DNA of 64,000 bases from assembly GCA_034429975.1 (NCBI GenBank), contig DAOUFM010000050.1, positions 1 to 64,000 of the forward strand, given 5' to 3'. Position numbers and translations under genes: made by a program. Below the pieces are notes generated by a model. It was not told the origin of the DNA, searched no databases, and saw only the letters and a program-made list of their open reading frames with translations. Below are positions 1-9,145 of the stretch, piece by piece. The stretch is from UBA6170 sp034429975. Lineage in GTDB: Bacteria; Chloroflexota; Anaerolineae; Anaerolineales; Anaerolineaceae. The first letter of the stretch is position 1. Every line of letters starts with the position of its first letter.

Positions 1-17
1 TAGAGTTGTTATTCGAT

Positions 18-23
18 TATAAT
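18..23 (+). promoter_or_regulatory. Candidate -10 box upstream of uvrB
   Basis: A consensus TATAAT sits 33 bases before the uvrB start. The matching -35 would fall at the very edge of the window, so only half of the promoter can be judged. A GAGG ribosome binding site follows at 47-50. Confidence 0.45.
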
Positions 24-55
24 TGATAGTGATTTTGTTCTAAAATGAGGAAGTT

Positions 56-2101
56 ATGAACTTTGAACTTGTAGCACCCTTTATTCCTATGGGTGATCAA
101 CCTGAAGCAATAAATGATCTGGTAAAAGGTGTCGAAAGCGGATATCGGCATCAGGTTCTTTTAGGGGCAACCGGAACCGGCAAGACTTTTACAATGGCAA
201 ATATCATTCAACGGCTGCAAATGCCCGCTTTGATTATGGCCCATAATAAAACTCTTGCAGCGCAATTATATGCCGAATTTAAAGAGTTTTTTCCAAAAAA
301 TGCTGTGGAATATTTTGTCTCTTATTATGATTATTACCAACCAGAAGCTTATGTTCCCAGAACCGATCTTTACATTGAAAAAGAAACCGAAGTCAATGAA
401 GAAATTGATCGATTACGTCTTGCAGCAACGACTGCATTAATGAGCAGAAAAGATGTTATTATCGTTGCTTCTGTTTCCTGTATTTATGGTTTGGGAAACC
501 CGGAAGCTTATGGGAAATCAATTATTGAACTGAAACTGGGGGCTTTATATCGCAGAAATGCTTTATTGCGTCATTTAATTGAAAGTCAATATTCTCGAAA
601 CGATCTAGATTTGCATGCTGGTGTATTTCGTGTGAGAGGCGATACCATCGAAATCTTCCCGGCTTATGAAGACAAATTAGCTTATCGTGTTTCGTTCTTT
701 GGCGATGAGATTGAAAGAATAACCAGGGTCGATCCACTAACCGGTGAAATTGTGGAGGAGCCAGAGGAAATTCGGATCTTTCCGGCAAAGCACTACATCA
801 CAGATGAACAACGAATGAAGAAATCCATTCAGGATATTGAAGATGAATTAGAGGATCGGATTAAATATTTCAAACAAAATGAAATGTACCTGGAAGCACA
901 GCGGATTGAACAAAGGACACGTTATGATTTGGAAATGTTGAGAGAAGCCGGCTATTGTGCTGGAGTTGAAAATTATTCACGACATTTAGATCAACGTGCA
1001 GAAGGTTCTGCTCCCTGGACTTTAATTGACTATCTGCCGAATGAATATCTCTTGTTTCTGGATGAATCCCACATGACCGTTCCTCAAATTCGAGGGATGT
1101 ATCGGGGAGATCGATCCAGGAAACAAACCCTGGTTGATTTTGGATTTCGACTGCCGTCAGCGGTTGACAACCGTCCTCTGAAGTTCGACGAGTTTGAAGA
1201 TCATATGGGTTACACCATTTATACGTCTGCAACTCCTGCCAGTTATGAAATGGAGCATGCTCAACTGGTAACAGAACAAATTATTCGCCCTACCGGGTTG
1301 CTTGATCCGGAAGTTGAAGTTAGGCCAACCAAAGGACAGATTGATGACCTCATTAAAGAAATTCAAAAAAGAGTATCGGTTGGTCAACGGGTTTTGGTCA
1401 CAACATTAACAAAAAGAATGTCCGAGGATTTGGCAGATTATCTGCTTGAAATCGGAACACGAGTGCATTACCTGCATTCGGAGGTAGAAACATTGGACCG
1501 GGTCGGTATCCTGCGAGATTTACGAAAGGGAATATTTGACGTTCTGGTAGGCATCAACCTTCTGCGAGAGGGATTGGATTTACCGGAAGTCTCATTGGTT
1601 GCAATTTTAGATGCAGATAAAGAAGGATTCTTACGATCATCTACTTCATTAATCCAGACCATTGGACGGGCAGCCCGTCATGTGGATGGAAAGGTGATCA
1701 TGTATGCAGATAAAATTACTGATTCGATGGATTTTGCGATCAAAGAAACTAACCGCCGGCGAGAAAAACAAAACAAATATAACATAGAGCACGGAATCGA
1801 ACCAGTTAGTATCATGAAGGCAATCCATGATCTAACCGAAAGAGTCTCTCCCGCGATGATTGCCGAATCCAGAGCTGAGTATCAAACCAGTGAACGGGAT
1901 AGGAAGATGGGTGTAAAAGAGCTGGAACGCACAATTTCGCATCTTGAACAACAAATGCGAGATTCAGCCAAAAAACTGGAATTTGAAAAGGCTGCAGCAA
2001 TCAGAGATCAAGTTTATGAACTACGAAATCTTTGGGCAGAAGAAGCAAATATTCCCCCCTGGAAAAAAGCCGCTATCCTGTCTGGAGAAAAACAAACTTA
2101 A
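56..2101 (+). CDS. uvrB: Excinuclease ABC subunit B (UvrB)
   Basis: UvrB is the damage-verifying helicase-like subunit of nucleotide excision repair. It is loaded on DNA by UvrA and recruits the UvrC nuclease. The 681-residue length is typical. The N-terminus carries the Walker A motif GATGTGKT at about residues 39-46, followed by the beta-hairpin region rich in tyrosines (SYYDYYQPEAY). Helicase motifs are present: DESHM near residue 340 and the QTIGRAARH motif VI near 535. A C-terminal UVR domain (about 625-660, FEKAAAIRDQ) is the UvrC contact. The ATG is preceded by GAGGAAG. It converges with the acylphosphatase gene, with only 10 bases between the two stops and no terminator visible there. 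Confidence 0.98.
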   Translation: MNFELVAPFIPMGDQPEAINDLVKGVESGYRHQVLLGATGTGKTFTMANIIQRLQMPALIMAHNKTLAAQLYAEFKEFFPKNAVEYFVSYYDYYQPEAYVPRTDLYIEKETEVNEEIDRLRLAATTALMSRKDVIIVASVSCIYGLGNPEAYGKSIIELKLGALYRRNALLRHLIESQYSRNDLDLHAGVFRVRGDTIEIFPAYEDKLAYRVSFFGDEIERITRVDPLTGEIVEEPEEIRIFPAKHYITDEQRMKKSIQDIEDELEDRIKYFKQNEMYLEAQRIEQRTRYDLEMLREAGYCAGVENYSRHLDQRAEGSAPWTLIDYLPNEYLLFLDESHMTVPQIRGMYRGDRSRKQTLVDFGFRLPSAVDNRPLKFDEFEDHMGYTIYTSATPASYEMEHAQLVTEQIIRPTGLLDPEVEVRPTKGQIDDLIKEIQKRVSVGQRVLVTTLTKRMSEDLADYLLEIGTRVHYLHSEVETLDRVGILRDLRKGIFDVLVGINLLREGLDLPEVSLVAILDADKEGFLRSSTSLIQTIGRAARHVDGKVIMYADKITDSMDFAIKETNRRREKQNKYNIEHGIEPVSIMKAIHDLTERVSPAMIAESRAEYQTSERDRKMGVKELERTISHLEQQMRDSAKKLEFEKAAAIRDQVYELRNLWAEEANIPPWKKAAILSGEKQT

Positions 2102-2111
2102 ATACGAAAAA

Positions 2112-2399
2112 TTACTGGGTGGCTGCAATCAGGAAAGATTTAAAAGTCCCTTTAGCGGCCCCCCATTCTTTAATAATATTGGTGACGAAAGATGATCTTG
2201 GTCCCTGGTTCAAATAGTTTACCCAAATTTCAAGTTTGTCTCTAGTCCCTTCACCGTAGGCCTGCACTTTCCCATCATAAGTATTTCGAACCCAGCCTGT
2301 GATTCCCAAAGCATTTGCCTGTTCACGGACAAAATAACGAAACCCGACCCCCTGGACTCGACCTTCGATCAACAATTGGATAGAACATTTCTCATTCAT
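2112..2399 (-). CDS. acyP: Acylphosphatase
   Basis: A 95-residue acylphosphatase hydrolyses the carboxyl-phosphate bond of acyl phosphates in the cytoplasm. The signature GRVQGVGFRYF lies at about residues 13-23 and supplies the phosphate-binding arginine. GWVRN near residue 35 supplies the catalytic asparagine. The length is that of the stand-alone family. It is the last gene of a minus-strand run after the decarboxylase, the RseP-like protease and the HEAT protein. The 28-base gap to the upstream gene suggests co-transcription. Its cellular substrate cannot be told from context. Confidence 0.95.
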   Translation of the reverse strand: MNEKCSIQLLIEGRVQGVGFRYFVREQANALGITGWVRNTYDGKVQAYGEGTRDKLEIWVNYLNQGPRSSFVTNIIKEWGAAKGTFKSFLIAATQ

Positions 2400-2427
2400 T
2401 GATCATCATCTGAAAAGTTGCCTACTA

Positions 2428-3579
2428 TTAATAAAGATCATCCTCATCCGGATCTTCATCATCATTCAGTTCATCACGATCATCATAATCATCATCTTCA
2501 TCGGAAAATAAATCGATTTTTGCTTTAAGATTCTCTTCCAATTCATCAATCCAGGATTTCCCATAATCATCCAGGTCGAATTCCTGATCTTCGAGATTGA
2601 CTTCAATCAGAGACTCATCTTCCGGATCTTGTAAATCCATCATATCAAATTCCAGGGACATATCATTGGTGAGCCCCAAATTTTCAATGGCTTCATTGAG
2701 AAAATCTTCTTCTTCTCCCGAAGTTGCATCTTCCAATAACTTATCGAAGACCTCTAAAACACCGTCCCCACCGATTTTTGAGAGGGCGATAATCACCTCG
2801 GTCCATAATTCATCATCGGATTTTGATTCCATTGCCAATCTCAACAACAATTTCTTGGTTGAAGTTAATTCCAATTCCCCGGCAGCAAAAACAGCTTCTC
2901 TCTGAATTCGGGCGTCAGGATGTGCTAACATTGGCAGAACAAGAGTGGCATAGGCCTCATCGGCTGAGCGCCCCATGGCTATTAGAGAACTGGCGATCCA
3001 ATTATAATCACCGGAGTTGTATGCAATCTGAATGAGTTCTTTGGCTTCCATTCTGCTTGAAAAACCCAGGGATTCTAAAGCTTTTTGACGAACCAATTCA
3101 TTTTCATCGGAACGGAGCACTTTAACCAAGGCTTCATTAATCTGCTGAAGGTATTTTTCGTCGATCATGTCAATTTCAGCCAGGTACAAATATTTTCCTA
3201 GGGTACTGGCTGCCTGAGATCTAACATTCATGTCTTTGTCATTTTCTAACAAATCAATAAACCTGGAAATGAAATGTGAATTTTCATATTCATTAAATAG
3301 ACGTAAACCGCTTACGCGCACTGCAGCAGTCACATCATCTAAAGCAAGCACTGCTAAACCTTCAAAATTTGAAGTTAATTCAGCTTCATGGATGATTTCA
3401 ACATTTTCCATTAGAACTGTTTTTCTGGCGGGGGAGATGAGTCCCCACGAGCGTTTGAGGGCTTCAAGGTTAGCAGGCAGGATGTCTGATAAACTCATTA
3501 AATAAGCGAATGGAAAAGGAGCGTCATCGTCTAATAAAGCGTCTATTACCTGATTAAAGTTTAATTTTTTTGATGTCAT
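2428..3579 (-). CDS. HEAT-repeat protein with acidic tail
   Basis: This is a 383-residue soluble protein without signal peptide. The middle part (about residues 70-300) is made of short alpha-helical repeats of HEAT type, for example the DDVTAAVRVSGLRLFNEY and DMNVRSQAASTLGKYL units. These usually form a curved scaffold for protein contacts. The last 80 residues are extremely acidic and end in a run of Asp and Glu, so that part is probably disordered. No catalytic motif is visible. It lies 8 bases after the RseP-like gene and starts after AGGATG, so it is probably translated from the same mRNA. The partner is unknown. Calling it a scaffold is inference. Confidence 0.8.
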   Translation of the reverse strand: MTSKKLNFNQVIDALLDDDAPFPFAYLMSLSDILPANLEALKRSWGLISPARKTVLMENVEIIHEAELTSNFEGLAVLALDDVTAAVRVSGLRLFNEYENSHFISRFIDLLENDKDMNVRSQAASTLGKYLYLAEIDMIDEKYLQQINEALVKVLRSDENELVRQKALESLGFSSRMEAKELIQIAYNSGDYNWIASSLIAMGRSADEAYATLVLPMLAHPDARIQREAVFAAGELELTSTKKLLLRLAMESKSDDELWTEVIIALSKIGGDGVLEVFDKLLEDATSGEEEDFLNEAIENLGLTNDMSLEFDMMDLQDPEDESLIEVNLEDQEFDLDDYGKSWIDELEENLKAKIDLFSDEDDDYDDRDELNDDEDPDEDDLY

Positions 3580-3587
3580 ATTACATC

Positions 3588-4655
3588 CTAAGGCATAACA
3601 ACTGGATTAATGATATCCATGGTAGTGATGATCACCATCAGGGCAATCAGCGCTGCAAAACCAACCATATTAATAAGGTTTTCAACCCGAGCCGGTACTT
3701 TTTTCCGTAGAAAAATTTCTGGCAAAAGCAAAATTAACCTGCCGCCATCCAGCGCCGGGATGGGCAATAAATTGGTGAAACCCAAAGCAACCGATATAAC
3801 GGCCAAGATTAACAGCGTATTTAAATGATCTTCCGGGTTGGCTGAATTAACATTTTTTTCATCCATCTCCCTGGCCTGAGAATAGATACTGTAAATTCCA
3901 ATCGGACCAACTGGTCTAGCTTCTTCAGGGGTAACGGTACCTTTTATTAATTGACCAGGAAGTGCCAGCAATTGGATTGCATACCCACCTGTAGCTCGAA
4001 ATGCGTATGGTAACGCTTCAATAATCGTCGCCTCTTTGTAAGGGTTAACCAGAGTGATCCCTAAATATCCTTCACCGGGTGGAGGGTCGACTCGCGGGGT
4101 GGTGGTAATCGTATTTTCTTTACCATCCGCAGTTTTAAGTAGGATGGTTATTTGTTTGCCACGATTTACAGCCACTTGCTGAGCGAGTTGCTCAGTGCTG
4201 GTGATTCTGGTTTCATTTACCTGCAAAATTAAATCTCCGGATTGAATGCCAGCAATTTGAGCAGGGGAGTCAGAATTTACGTTATATACCTGGACAGATT
4301 TTAAATCTGGAATTCCAACTCGCATAAAAATTGTTAAAAAGAGAGCCAGACCCAGAATCAGGTTAAATAAAGGACCTCCAATTAACGTCATAAATCTGGC
4401 TAGAATGGAAGAATCACCAAATCCACCTTTTACTTCAGGGTCATTTTCTCCGCTTAATCGAACGAAGGCGCCAAAAGGAATCCAGTTCAACGTGATCTCA
4501 GTTTCCCGAAATTGACCGATTTTTAATAATCTGGGAGGAAAACCAAATCCAAATTCCTCAACTTTAATTTTAAAAAGTTTAGCAAATATAAAATGTCCAA
4601 ACTCATGAATAAAAAGTAGGACACCAAATATCAAAATAAACTCAATAATCATCAT
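3588..4655 (-). CDS. rseP: RseP-like site-2 metalloprotease (M50)
   Basis: An intramembrane zinc protease of the RseP/RasP family, which cleaves membrane-bound anti-sigma factors or signal-peptide remnants. The zinc motif HEFGH is in the first transmembrane helix (about residues 18-22). A PDZ domain occupies about 115-195, and the second metal motif LLPIPALDGG is near residue 295. Further hydrophobic helices lie near 95 and at the C-terminus. The length of 355 residues is normal. Two adjacent ATG codons compete for the start. A possible -10 box TATAAT is seen in the upstream gap (about 4,699-4,704 on the minus strand). The usual neighbours dxr and cdsA are absent, consistent with the mevalonate route suggested by the next gene. 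Confidence 0.93.
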   Translation of the reverse strand: MMIIEFILIFGVLLFIHEFGHFIFAKLFKIKVEEFGFGFPPRLLKIGQFRETEITLNWIPFGAFVRLSGENDPEVKGGFGDSSILARFMTLIGGPLFNLILGLALFLTIFMRVGIPDLKSVQVYNVNSDSPAQIAGIQSGDLILQVNETRITSTEQLAQQVAVNRGKQITILLKTADGKENTITTTPRVDPPPGEGYLGITLVNPYKEATIIEALPYAFRATGGYAIQLLALPGQLIKGTVTPEEARPVGPIGIYSIYSQAREMDEKNVNSANPEDHLNTLLILAVISVALGFTNLLPIPALDGGRLILLLPEIFLRKKVPARVENLINMVGFAALIALMVIITTMDIINPVVMP

Positions 4656-4752
4656 TTACTCACCTGTATTTTTCATCAAATGATTTTTCTACCCTATTAT
4701 AATTCTTTTTAGGCAGGTTCCTATTTACGCGTAGAACTCTATCAAATGAGTG

Positions 4753-5730
4753 TTATTCGATTAAATGGGCCTTTCCTCCAACTTTTGAAGAATAAACCTG
4801 AGAAATACCTGCTAATTCGGATAATTTCTCATGGATTAATTTGTAATAATCTTTTGTTGTGATCACATGGACATTGGGACCGGCATCCAGGGTGTAACAA
4901 ACTGGAATACCTGATCTTCGCCACTCCTGAACAGCATGCATGATGGCAATTGTTGTGGGCTGCCAATAGAGTAAGGATGGGCTTGAGGTCATCATTACGG
5001 CATGCATCATGTTGCTATCTTTCTCGACCATATCAGCCAGGGCTTGAAAATCTTTTCTGCGAATCGCATTCCTGATAACAGATAATCTTTCGGGTGAATT
5101 TTCTATTCTGATTTTTTGAAATGGACTGCTGCATGCCAGCTTGTGACCCTCCGTAGAACCTACTTTTTTATGCTCCTGAGAAACCACAACGACCAGATCC
5201 ATCAGATTCCAATAATTTGCAGGCGCAATACTTTCCGCATAGGAATCCTCATCACTCTTGCCAGGATACCATTCGACATAGCCAGCGGGTATTGAACGGC
5301 AGGCCGATCCGGAACCTCGCCTGGCTAGACGGGAGAGGTCTTTTTCAGAAAGATCCAGACCGATTGCTATACTGGCTGATAGACTTAAGGCGGCAAAAGA
5401 AGAAGCAGAAGAAGCGATGCCTGTTCCAATAGGAAAATTATTTTCACTTTCTACTTTAGCAAACATTCTTTTGCCGGCTAAGTTTCGAATAATATCTAAG
5501 AATGTTTCGACACGAATTAGCGCAGCGGGATCGGCTGGTTTTCCATTGATTAGAAGCTGATCAGAGGAAAACTCCTGGGCAAAGGATACTTTTGTTTGGG
5601 TGAATAAACTATCCAGATTAAATGAAATAGAACCATTTTCCGGAATACGGAGCGCATCATTTTTATTACCCCAATACTTGATTAATGCGATGTTAGCGCA
5701 AGCGACCGCAGTTGCGGATAGATTAGACAT
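4753..5730 (-). CDS. mvaD: Mevalonate (di)phosphate decarboxylase, GHMP family
   Basis: A 325-residue GHMP-superfamily decarboxylase of the mevalonate pathway to isopentenyl units. Visible are the substrate-binding start IALIKYWGNKND, the ATP-binding loop GTGIASSASSFAALS (about residues 99-113), the motif RRGSGSACRS, and LDAGPNVHV near residue 280 holding the catalytic aspartate. The classical reaction is ATP-dependent decarboxylation of mevalonate 5-diphosphate. In the Chloroflexota genus Roseiflexus a homologue was shown to act on mevalonate 5-phosphate instead, so the substrate is open. The expected asparagine-serine motif near residue 34 reads NGSISFNL. It is the first gene of the minus-strand block; no other mevalonate genes are in the window. 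Confidence 0.85.
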   Translation of the reverse strand: MSNLSATAVACANIALIKYWGNKNDALRIPENGSISFNLDSLFTQTKVSFAQEFSSDQLLINGKPADPAALIRVETFLDIIRNLAGKRMFAKVESENNFPIGTGIASSASSFAALSLSASIAIGLDLSEKDLSRLARRGSGSACRSIPAGYVEWYPGKSDEDSYAESIAPANYWNLMDLVVVVSQEHKKVGSTEGHKLACSSPFQKIRIENSPERLSVIRNAIRRKDFQALADMVEKDSNMMHAVMMTSSPSLLYWQPTTIAIMHAVQEWRRSGIPVCYTLDAGPNVHVITTKDYYKLIHEKLSELAGISQVYSSKVGGKAHLIE

Positions 5731-6139
5731 TTAATGTAAATAACCTTTTCAATATTCTCGATATCAAGTTTACCATTAACGACTAGAATTTCGACCAACT
5801 TTCTATTTGTCGTAAATAACCCATCATCGAGCCGATCCTATATTTTGTCGAATTTTTGCATTAAAACATGCACATTTAGGCAGGGAGTAATTTTGTTCTT
5901 TTCCTGCCATCATCATTCTGAGCGGTTTACCAAGGCCCTGTTATTTCTTACCCACAGTCAGGGTCGCAATAAGATTGAGCCACGAACACTTACCCGTGCC
6001 TCGCATAGACAGTATTAGTCTCAAAAATAGAATGGTCCTTAAAGGTACAGAGTGTCGCAGCGTAATTTTGTTGCAGAAAAAGAACCAATTTATGGCAAAA
6101 CGCATTCATGCTAACAGAAAAGCTTCTGTTCAGGCACGC
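5731..6139. other. Gene-poor spacer before the insertion-sequence remnants
   Basis: This stretch has no convincing coding region, tRNA or strong hairpin on either strand. Short open frames in it lack family resemblance except for the tail that runs into the IS110-like remnant. It is probably decayed sequence next to the mobile-element debris that follows. Confidence 0.5.
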
Positions 6140-6376
6140 TTCAATATTTCAGTAATCAACCCAATTATTGTTAAAGCATTATTATGAGTAGAAGGGAAAT
6201 CGGATCAAGGTGATGCAATGACCTTAGCTCGCCTGGCGGCCAATTTTGATTTGAAGACCTCAAACATGCCAGATAGTCAACAACGGGAACCGAGGTTGTT
6301 ATTCAAACGAATTGATAGATGTAAACAGGAGATATTTTTGAAGTTGGAACCTTTTTCGGAAAAGATATCAGTTTGA
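6140..6376 (+). pseudogene. IS110-family transposase remnant, interrupted by a stop
   Basis: In one frame the translation reads FNISVINPIIVKALL, then a TGA at 6,185-6,187, then VEGKSDQGDAMTLARLAA and MPDSQQREPRLL, ending at 6,374-6,376. IS110-type DEDD transposases carry the same order: a VSVVNP-type strand, a KTDxxDA motif with a catalytic aspartate, then LAR and a VPD-x-RELR segment. Only the N-terminal domain region is left and it has an internal stop, so it cannot be functional. The rest of the element and its ends are not visible; the next piece of DNA belongs to a different family. Confidence 0.6.
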
Positions 6377-6636
6377 ATGAAGAAATAGCTCAAGTTTTAC
6401 GCACTTATGTGTATTTTGCGCACCCGTATGCTTCCTGGGAAAGAGGAGCCAATGAAAATGCGAATGGACTAAGTAGACAATACTTTTCTAAAAAAATGAA
6501 TATCAAAGATATTTCTAATGAACAAGTTGAGATCGCAATGGTGAGATTAAATCATAGACCTCGCAAATGCCATGAGTTTAAATCACAGTTTATTGTATTC
6601 TTTCAAGATATTCAATCTGTTGCACTTAATACTTGA
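6373..6636 (+). pseudogene. IS30-family transposase C-terminal fragment
   Basis: The translation keeps the C-terminal half of an IS30-type DDE transposase: YVYFAHPYASWERGANEN, then NGLSRQYF and LNHRPRK. The catalytic glutamate lies in the WERGANEN block. The first two-thirds of the protein, including the helix-turn-helix and the first two catalytic aspartates, are missing. It abuts the IS110-like remnant almost base to base. The product would be about 87 residues and inactive. The reading frame stays open a little upstream (from about 6,340), so the breakpoint could lie there. Confidence 0.8.
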
Positions 6637-6858
6637 ATCTAGGTTCCCTTTTTGCGATTTTGTTTAGCTTATCGTGTCTGTGAAAAAGATGAGTAAACGC
6701 ATTAAAAAAATATATTACAAATTAGATGAACATTATACAAATTATTAAAATTGCCTTAATTCTTGTCTACTATATTTAATGGCATGGAGGTTTTCTATAA
6801 GTTTGTTTTTCGTTAAAACCAAAAGCCGATTTTTCTTTTAAAATTCCAAGGAGAACGA
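6637..6858 (+). promoter_or_regulatory. Intergenic region upstream of the secreted protease
   Basis: An AT-rich gap between the insertion-sequence debris and the protease gene. A TATATT near 6,770 could be a -10 element, but no -35 at good spacing is seen. A clear AAGGAG ribosome binding site lies just before the ATG at 6,859. No hairpin terminator or riboswitch is recognised. Confidence 0.3.
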
Positions 6859-8481
6859 ATGAAGAAACTTCAGATTATTTTAGCGATAATGACAATTTCT
6901 GCGATCACGATGTCCTGTTTTTTTACAGGAGGAGGGAAGACAGAAAAATCAGAAAATACCGCGACGGCAGAGCCAGTTGTAAAACTAGAAGAAAAAGCTG
7001 AAAATGCAGCGACCACTGCACCTTCCAGCCCGAGTGGCATGGTCTCTTCTTTAGATGCCGTTAAAAGCGCCACCATTCAAATTGAATCCCAGGGCACTTT
7101 TATTGATCCACAGGTAGGACTGATGGTAAATGCGGCCGGACGAGGCTCCGGTTTTATTATTGACCCTAGTGGTATTGCAGTTACGAATAATCACGTTGTA
7201 ACTGGGGCTGCTTTATTAAAAGTATGGGTTGCCGGTGAATCAAAACCTCGAAATGCAAAAATATTGGGTGTATCCGAATGTTGGGATTTGGCTGTCATCG
7301 ATATTGAAGGAGATGGTTATCCTTATATGGGTTACTATAACGGTGATGTAGAACCTGGAATGGAAGTATATGCAGCAGGATTTCCGCTGGGGGATCCTGA
7401 ATATACCTTAACAAAAGGAATTGTTTCAAAAGCGAAAGCAAATGGTGAAACTAGCTGGGCTTCTGTGGATGCTGTGATTGAACACGACGCCCGAATTCGT
7501 GGTGGCAATTCCGGCGGACCTTTAGTAACCCCGGATGGTAAAGTAGTTGGTATCAATTATGCTGGAAATGATAAATATGATACGAACTATGCAATCAAAG
7601 CCCAGGACGCTATTCCGGTTATTGAAAAACTGCGTACAGGACAGGATTTTGAATCCATTGGAATTAACGGCCAAGCTGTCATGTCGGAGGATAGAAGTAT
7701 CAGTGGTGTATGGGTTTCCTCTGTAAAATCAGGGTCACCTGCAGATAAAACAGGCTTAAAAGGCGGAGATATCATAACCACCATTGAAGGTCTTGTGATC
7801 GGGAGGGATGGAACGATGTCGGATTATTGTGATATTCTTCGAACCAGAAATGCAACCGATACATTATCTATCGAAGTATTGCGATTCAGTACCATGGAAT
7901 ATTTAGCGGGACAGCTCAATGGCGAACCGCTGGCAACCTCGTTCTCATTTGCTCAGGAATTGCAAAGCGATGTAGTTGATCAGGGCGGAAACTACACTGA
8001 TTATGTTACCTTAACCGATAGTTATAGGGCCATTCAAGTGTCGGTTCCTTCCGCCTGGAATGATACGAATGGAGATCCCTGGAAAGACGGCAATGATATT
8101 ATTGGATCCAGTATTACAGCTTCCACGAATATGACCGACTTCAACAATTATGCTGCCCCGGGTGTTTATTTTGCAGTATCCGATGATGTGGCAAAACTGG
8201 CTGGATACATCCAATTGCTAGATTTGTACCGACAGAGTTTCAGTGTGGATTGTACGCTAGATGGAAGGTATACGTATGATGATAATGCTTTCCATGGCTC
8301 TTATGATGTGTTCAAGAATTGTGGTAGTTCCCGAAGTGTTCTGGTAGTATTGGCTGCACGCCCAGTTACCAATCAAACTGCATATTTGGCTACAGTGATT
8401 GTCAATATATTATCGGATGCAGATTTAACGGCGTTTGATTACATTTTGCAAACCTTTGATGTAGTTGGTTCGTTGCCGTAG
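6859..8481 (+). CDS. Lipoprotein trypsin-like serine protease with PDZ domain
   Basis: An S1C (DegP/HtrA-type) protease exported and lipid-anchored: a hydrophobic leader ends in the lipobox TMSC with Cys20. After a low-complexity linker the protease domain shows His112 (TNNHVV), Asp143 (CWDLAVID) and Ser218 (RGGNSGGPL), so the full catalytic triad is present. A PDZ domain follows (about residues 270-350, with SGSPADKTGLKGGDIITTIEG). The last roughly 170 residues form a domain I do not recognise, possibly a substrate or sugar-binding module. It probably does extracytoplasmic protein quality control. It has AAGGAG before the start and its own downstream terminator, so it is monocistronic. Confidence 0.9.
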   Translation: MKKLQIILAIMTISAITMSCFFTGGGKTEKSENTATAEPVVKLEEKAENAATTAPSSPSGMVSSLDAVKSATIQIESQGTFIDPQVGLMVNAAGRGSGFIIDPSGIAVTNNHVVTGAALLKVWVAGESKPRNAKILGVSECWDLAVIDIEGDGYPYMGYYNGDVEPGMEVYAAGFPLGDPEYTLTKGIVSKAKANGETSWASVDAVIEHDARIRGGNSGGPLVTPDGKVVGINYAGNDKYDTNYAIKAQDAIPVIEKLRTGQDFESIGINGQAVMSEDRSISGVWVSSVKSGSPADKTGLKGGDIITTIEGLVIGRDGTMSDYCDILRTRNATDTLSIEVLRFSTMEYLAGQLNGEPLATSFSFAQELQSDVVDQGGNYTDYVTLTDSYRAIQVSVPSAWNDTNGDPWKDGNDIIGSSITASTNMTDFNNYAAPGVYFAVSDDVAKLAGYIQLLDLYRQSFSVDCTLDGRYTYDDNAFHGSYDVFKNCGSSRSVLVVLAARPVTNQTAYLATVIVNILSDADLTAFDYILQTFDVVGSLP

Positions 8482-8495
8482 TTAATCCCAATTAG

Positions 8496-8539
8496 ATCAA
8501 AAAAGGAGAATCTTTTAATTTGGATTCTCCTTTTTTGAT
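8496..8539 (+). terminator. Intrinsic terminator after the protease gene
   Basis: Inverted arms ATCAAAAAAGGAGAATC and GATTCTCCTTTTTTGAT enclose a 10-base loop and include a run of six T residues. The symmetry would also let it work on the opposite strand, but no minus-strand gene ends here. Confidence 0.9.
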
Positions 8540-8635
8540 AAGCTTTGACATTCGTCTCAACAAGAGGTTGTTTCAGTTACAATAAACACTAAGAATTTCT
8601 TTATAAAATCCCTAATTTGGGTTGAAAGGAAAAAA

Positions 8636-9142
8636 ATGAAAAAGAACAAAAAGGCTTTTATTTTTGGGGTTTTAATTCTTATTTTGACCACATTGGCTTG
8701 TAATTTAAGCTTTAAAAATGGGAATTTAACCACAACAATCACCATCAAAAAAGAGCAACTTATGACAATTATTAATGGCGCCCAAACAGTAGCTGGAGCA
8801 GTAGCGGATGAGGCTTTAATGGCTGAAGTTGACGATATTCAATTTATTGAACCAGATAAGGTAAAGTTGATTGGCTCTTTCCAGGCGCCAAATGCCACCA
8901 AGACGGAAGGCGAAGTTGAAATGGTGTTTTCAGTTGAAAATGAAAAACCAAAGGTAGAAATTACCTGGGTCAATATTCCCGGGTTAGATCTTGCCAGCGA
9001 TGCAATTAAAAATTTAAATGAAAAACTTTCAGAGGTTCTTAATGATCAGATTAATCTAACAAAAGAGACAGCCGTAATCAAGGCTATTTATGTAAAAGAT
9101 GACGCGCTAAAGATTGATATTGAAGTTCCAATTAAGAAATAA
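8636..9142 (+). CDS. Small lipoprotein of unknown function
   Basis: A 168-residue protein with a lysine-rich start, a hydrophobic stretch and the lipobox TLAC (Cys at about residue 22), so it is a lipid-anchored exported protein. The mature part is beta-rich and mixed in charge, with no catalytic motif that I can name. An AAGGA ribosome binding site lies a few bases before the ATG. A TACAAT (8,578-8,583) could be its -10 element. It sits alone between two terminators and converges with the RNA methyltransferase gene. Function is not recognised. Confidence 0.8.
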   Translation: MKKNKKAFIFGVLILILTTLACNLSFKNGNLTTTITIKKEQLMTIINGAQTVAGAVADEALMAEVDDIQFIEPDKVKLIGSFQAPNATKTEGEVEMVFSVENEKPKVEITWVNIPGLDLASDAIKNLNEKLSEVLNDQINLTKETAVIKAIYVKDDALKIDIEVPIKK

Positions 9143-9145
9143 ACA

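Noticed and set aside
522..788. Open frames on the minus strand inside uvrB (also at 870-1,232 and others)
   Set aside because: They are shadows of the uvrB coding frame without ribosome binding sites; the same applies to frames opposite smc, ftsH, recJ and the helicases.
5975..6187. A 70-codon open frame beginning MSHEHLPVP
   Set aside because: Only its last part matches a known family, and that continues past its stop as the IS110-like remnant. The first part has no ribosome binding site or homology.
6278..6654. Possible inverted repeats around the IS30-like remnant (CAACAACGGGAACCGAGGTT at 6,278 and the complement of 6,636-6,654)
   Set aside because: The left copy lies inside the IS110-like coding remnant (the QQREPR segment), and only about 15 of 19 positions match; chance similarity is more likely than true element ends.
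8545..8583. TTGACA (8,545-8,550) paired with TACAAT (8,578-8,583) as a promoter
   Set aside because: The spacing of 27 bases is too long; only the TACAAT is kept as a possible -10 box.
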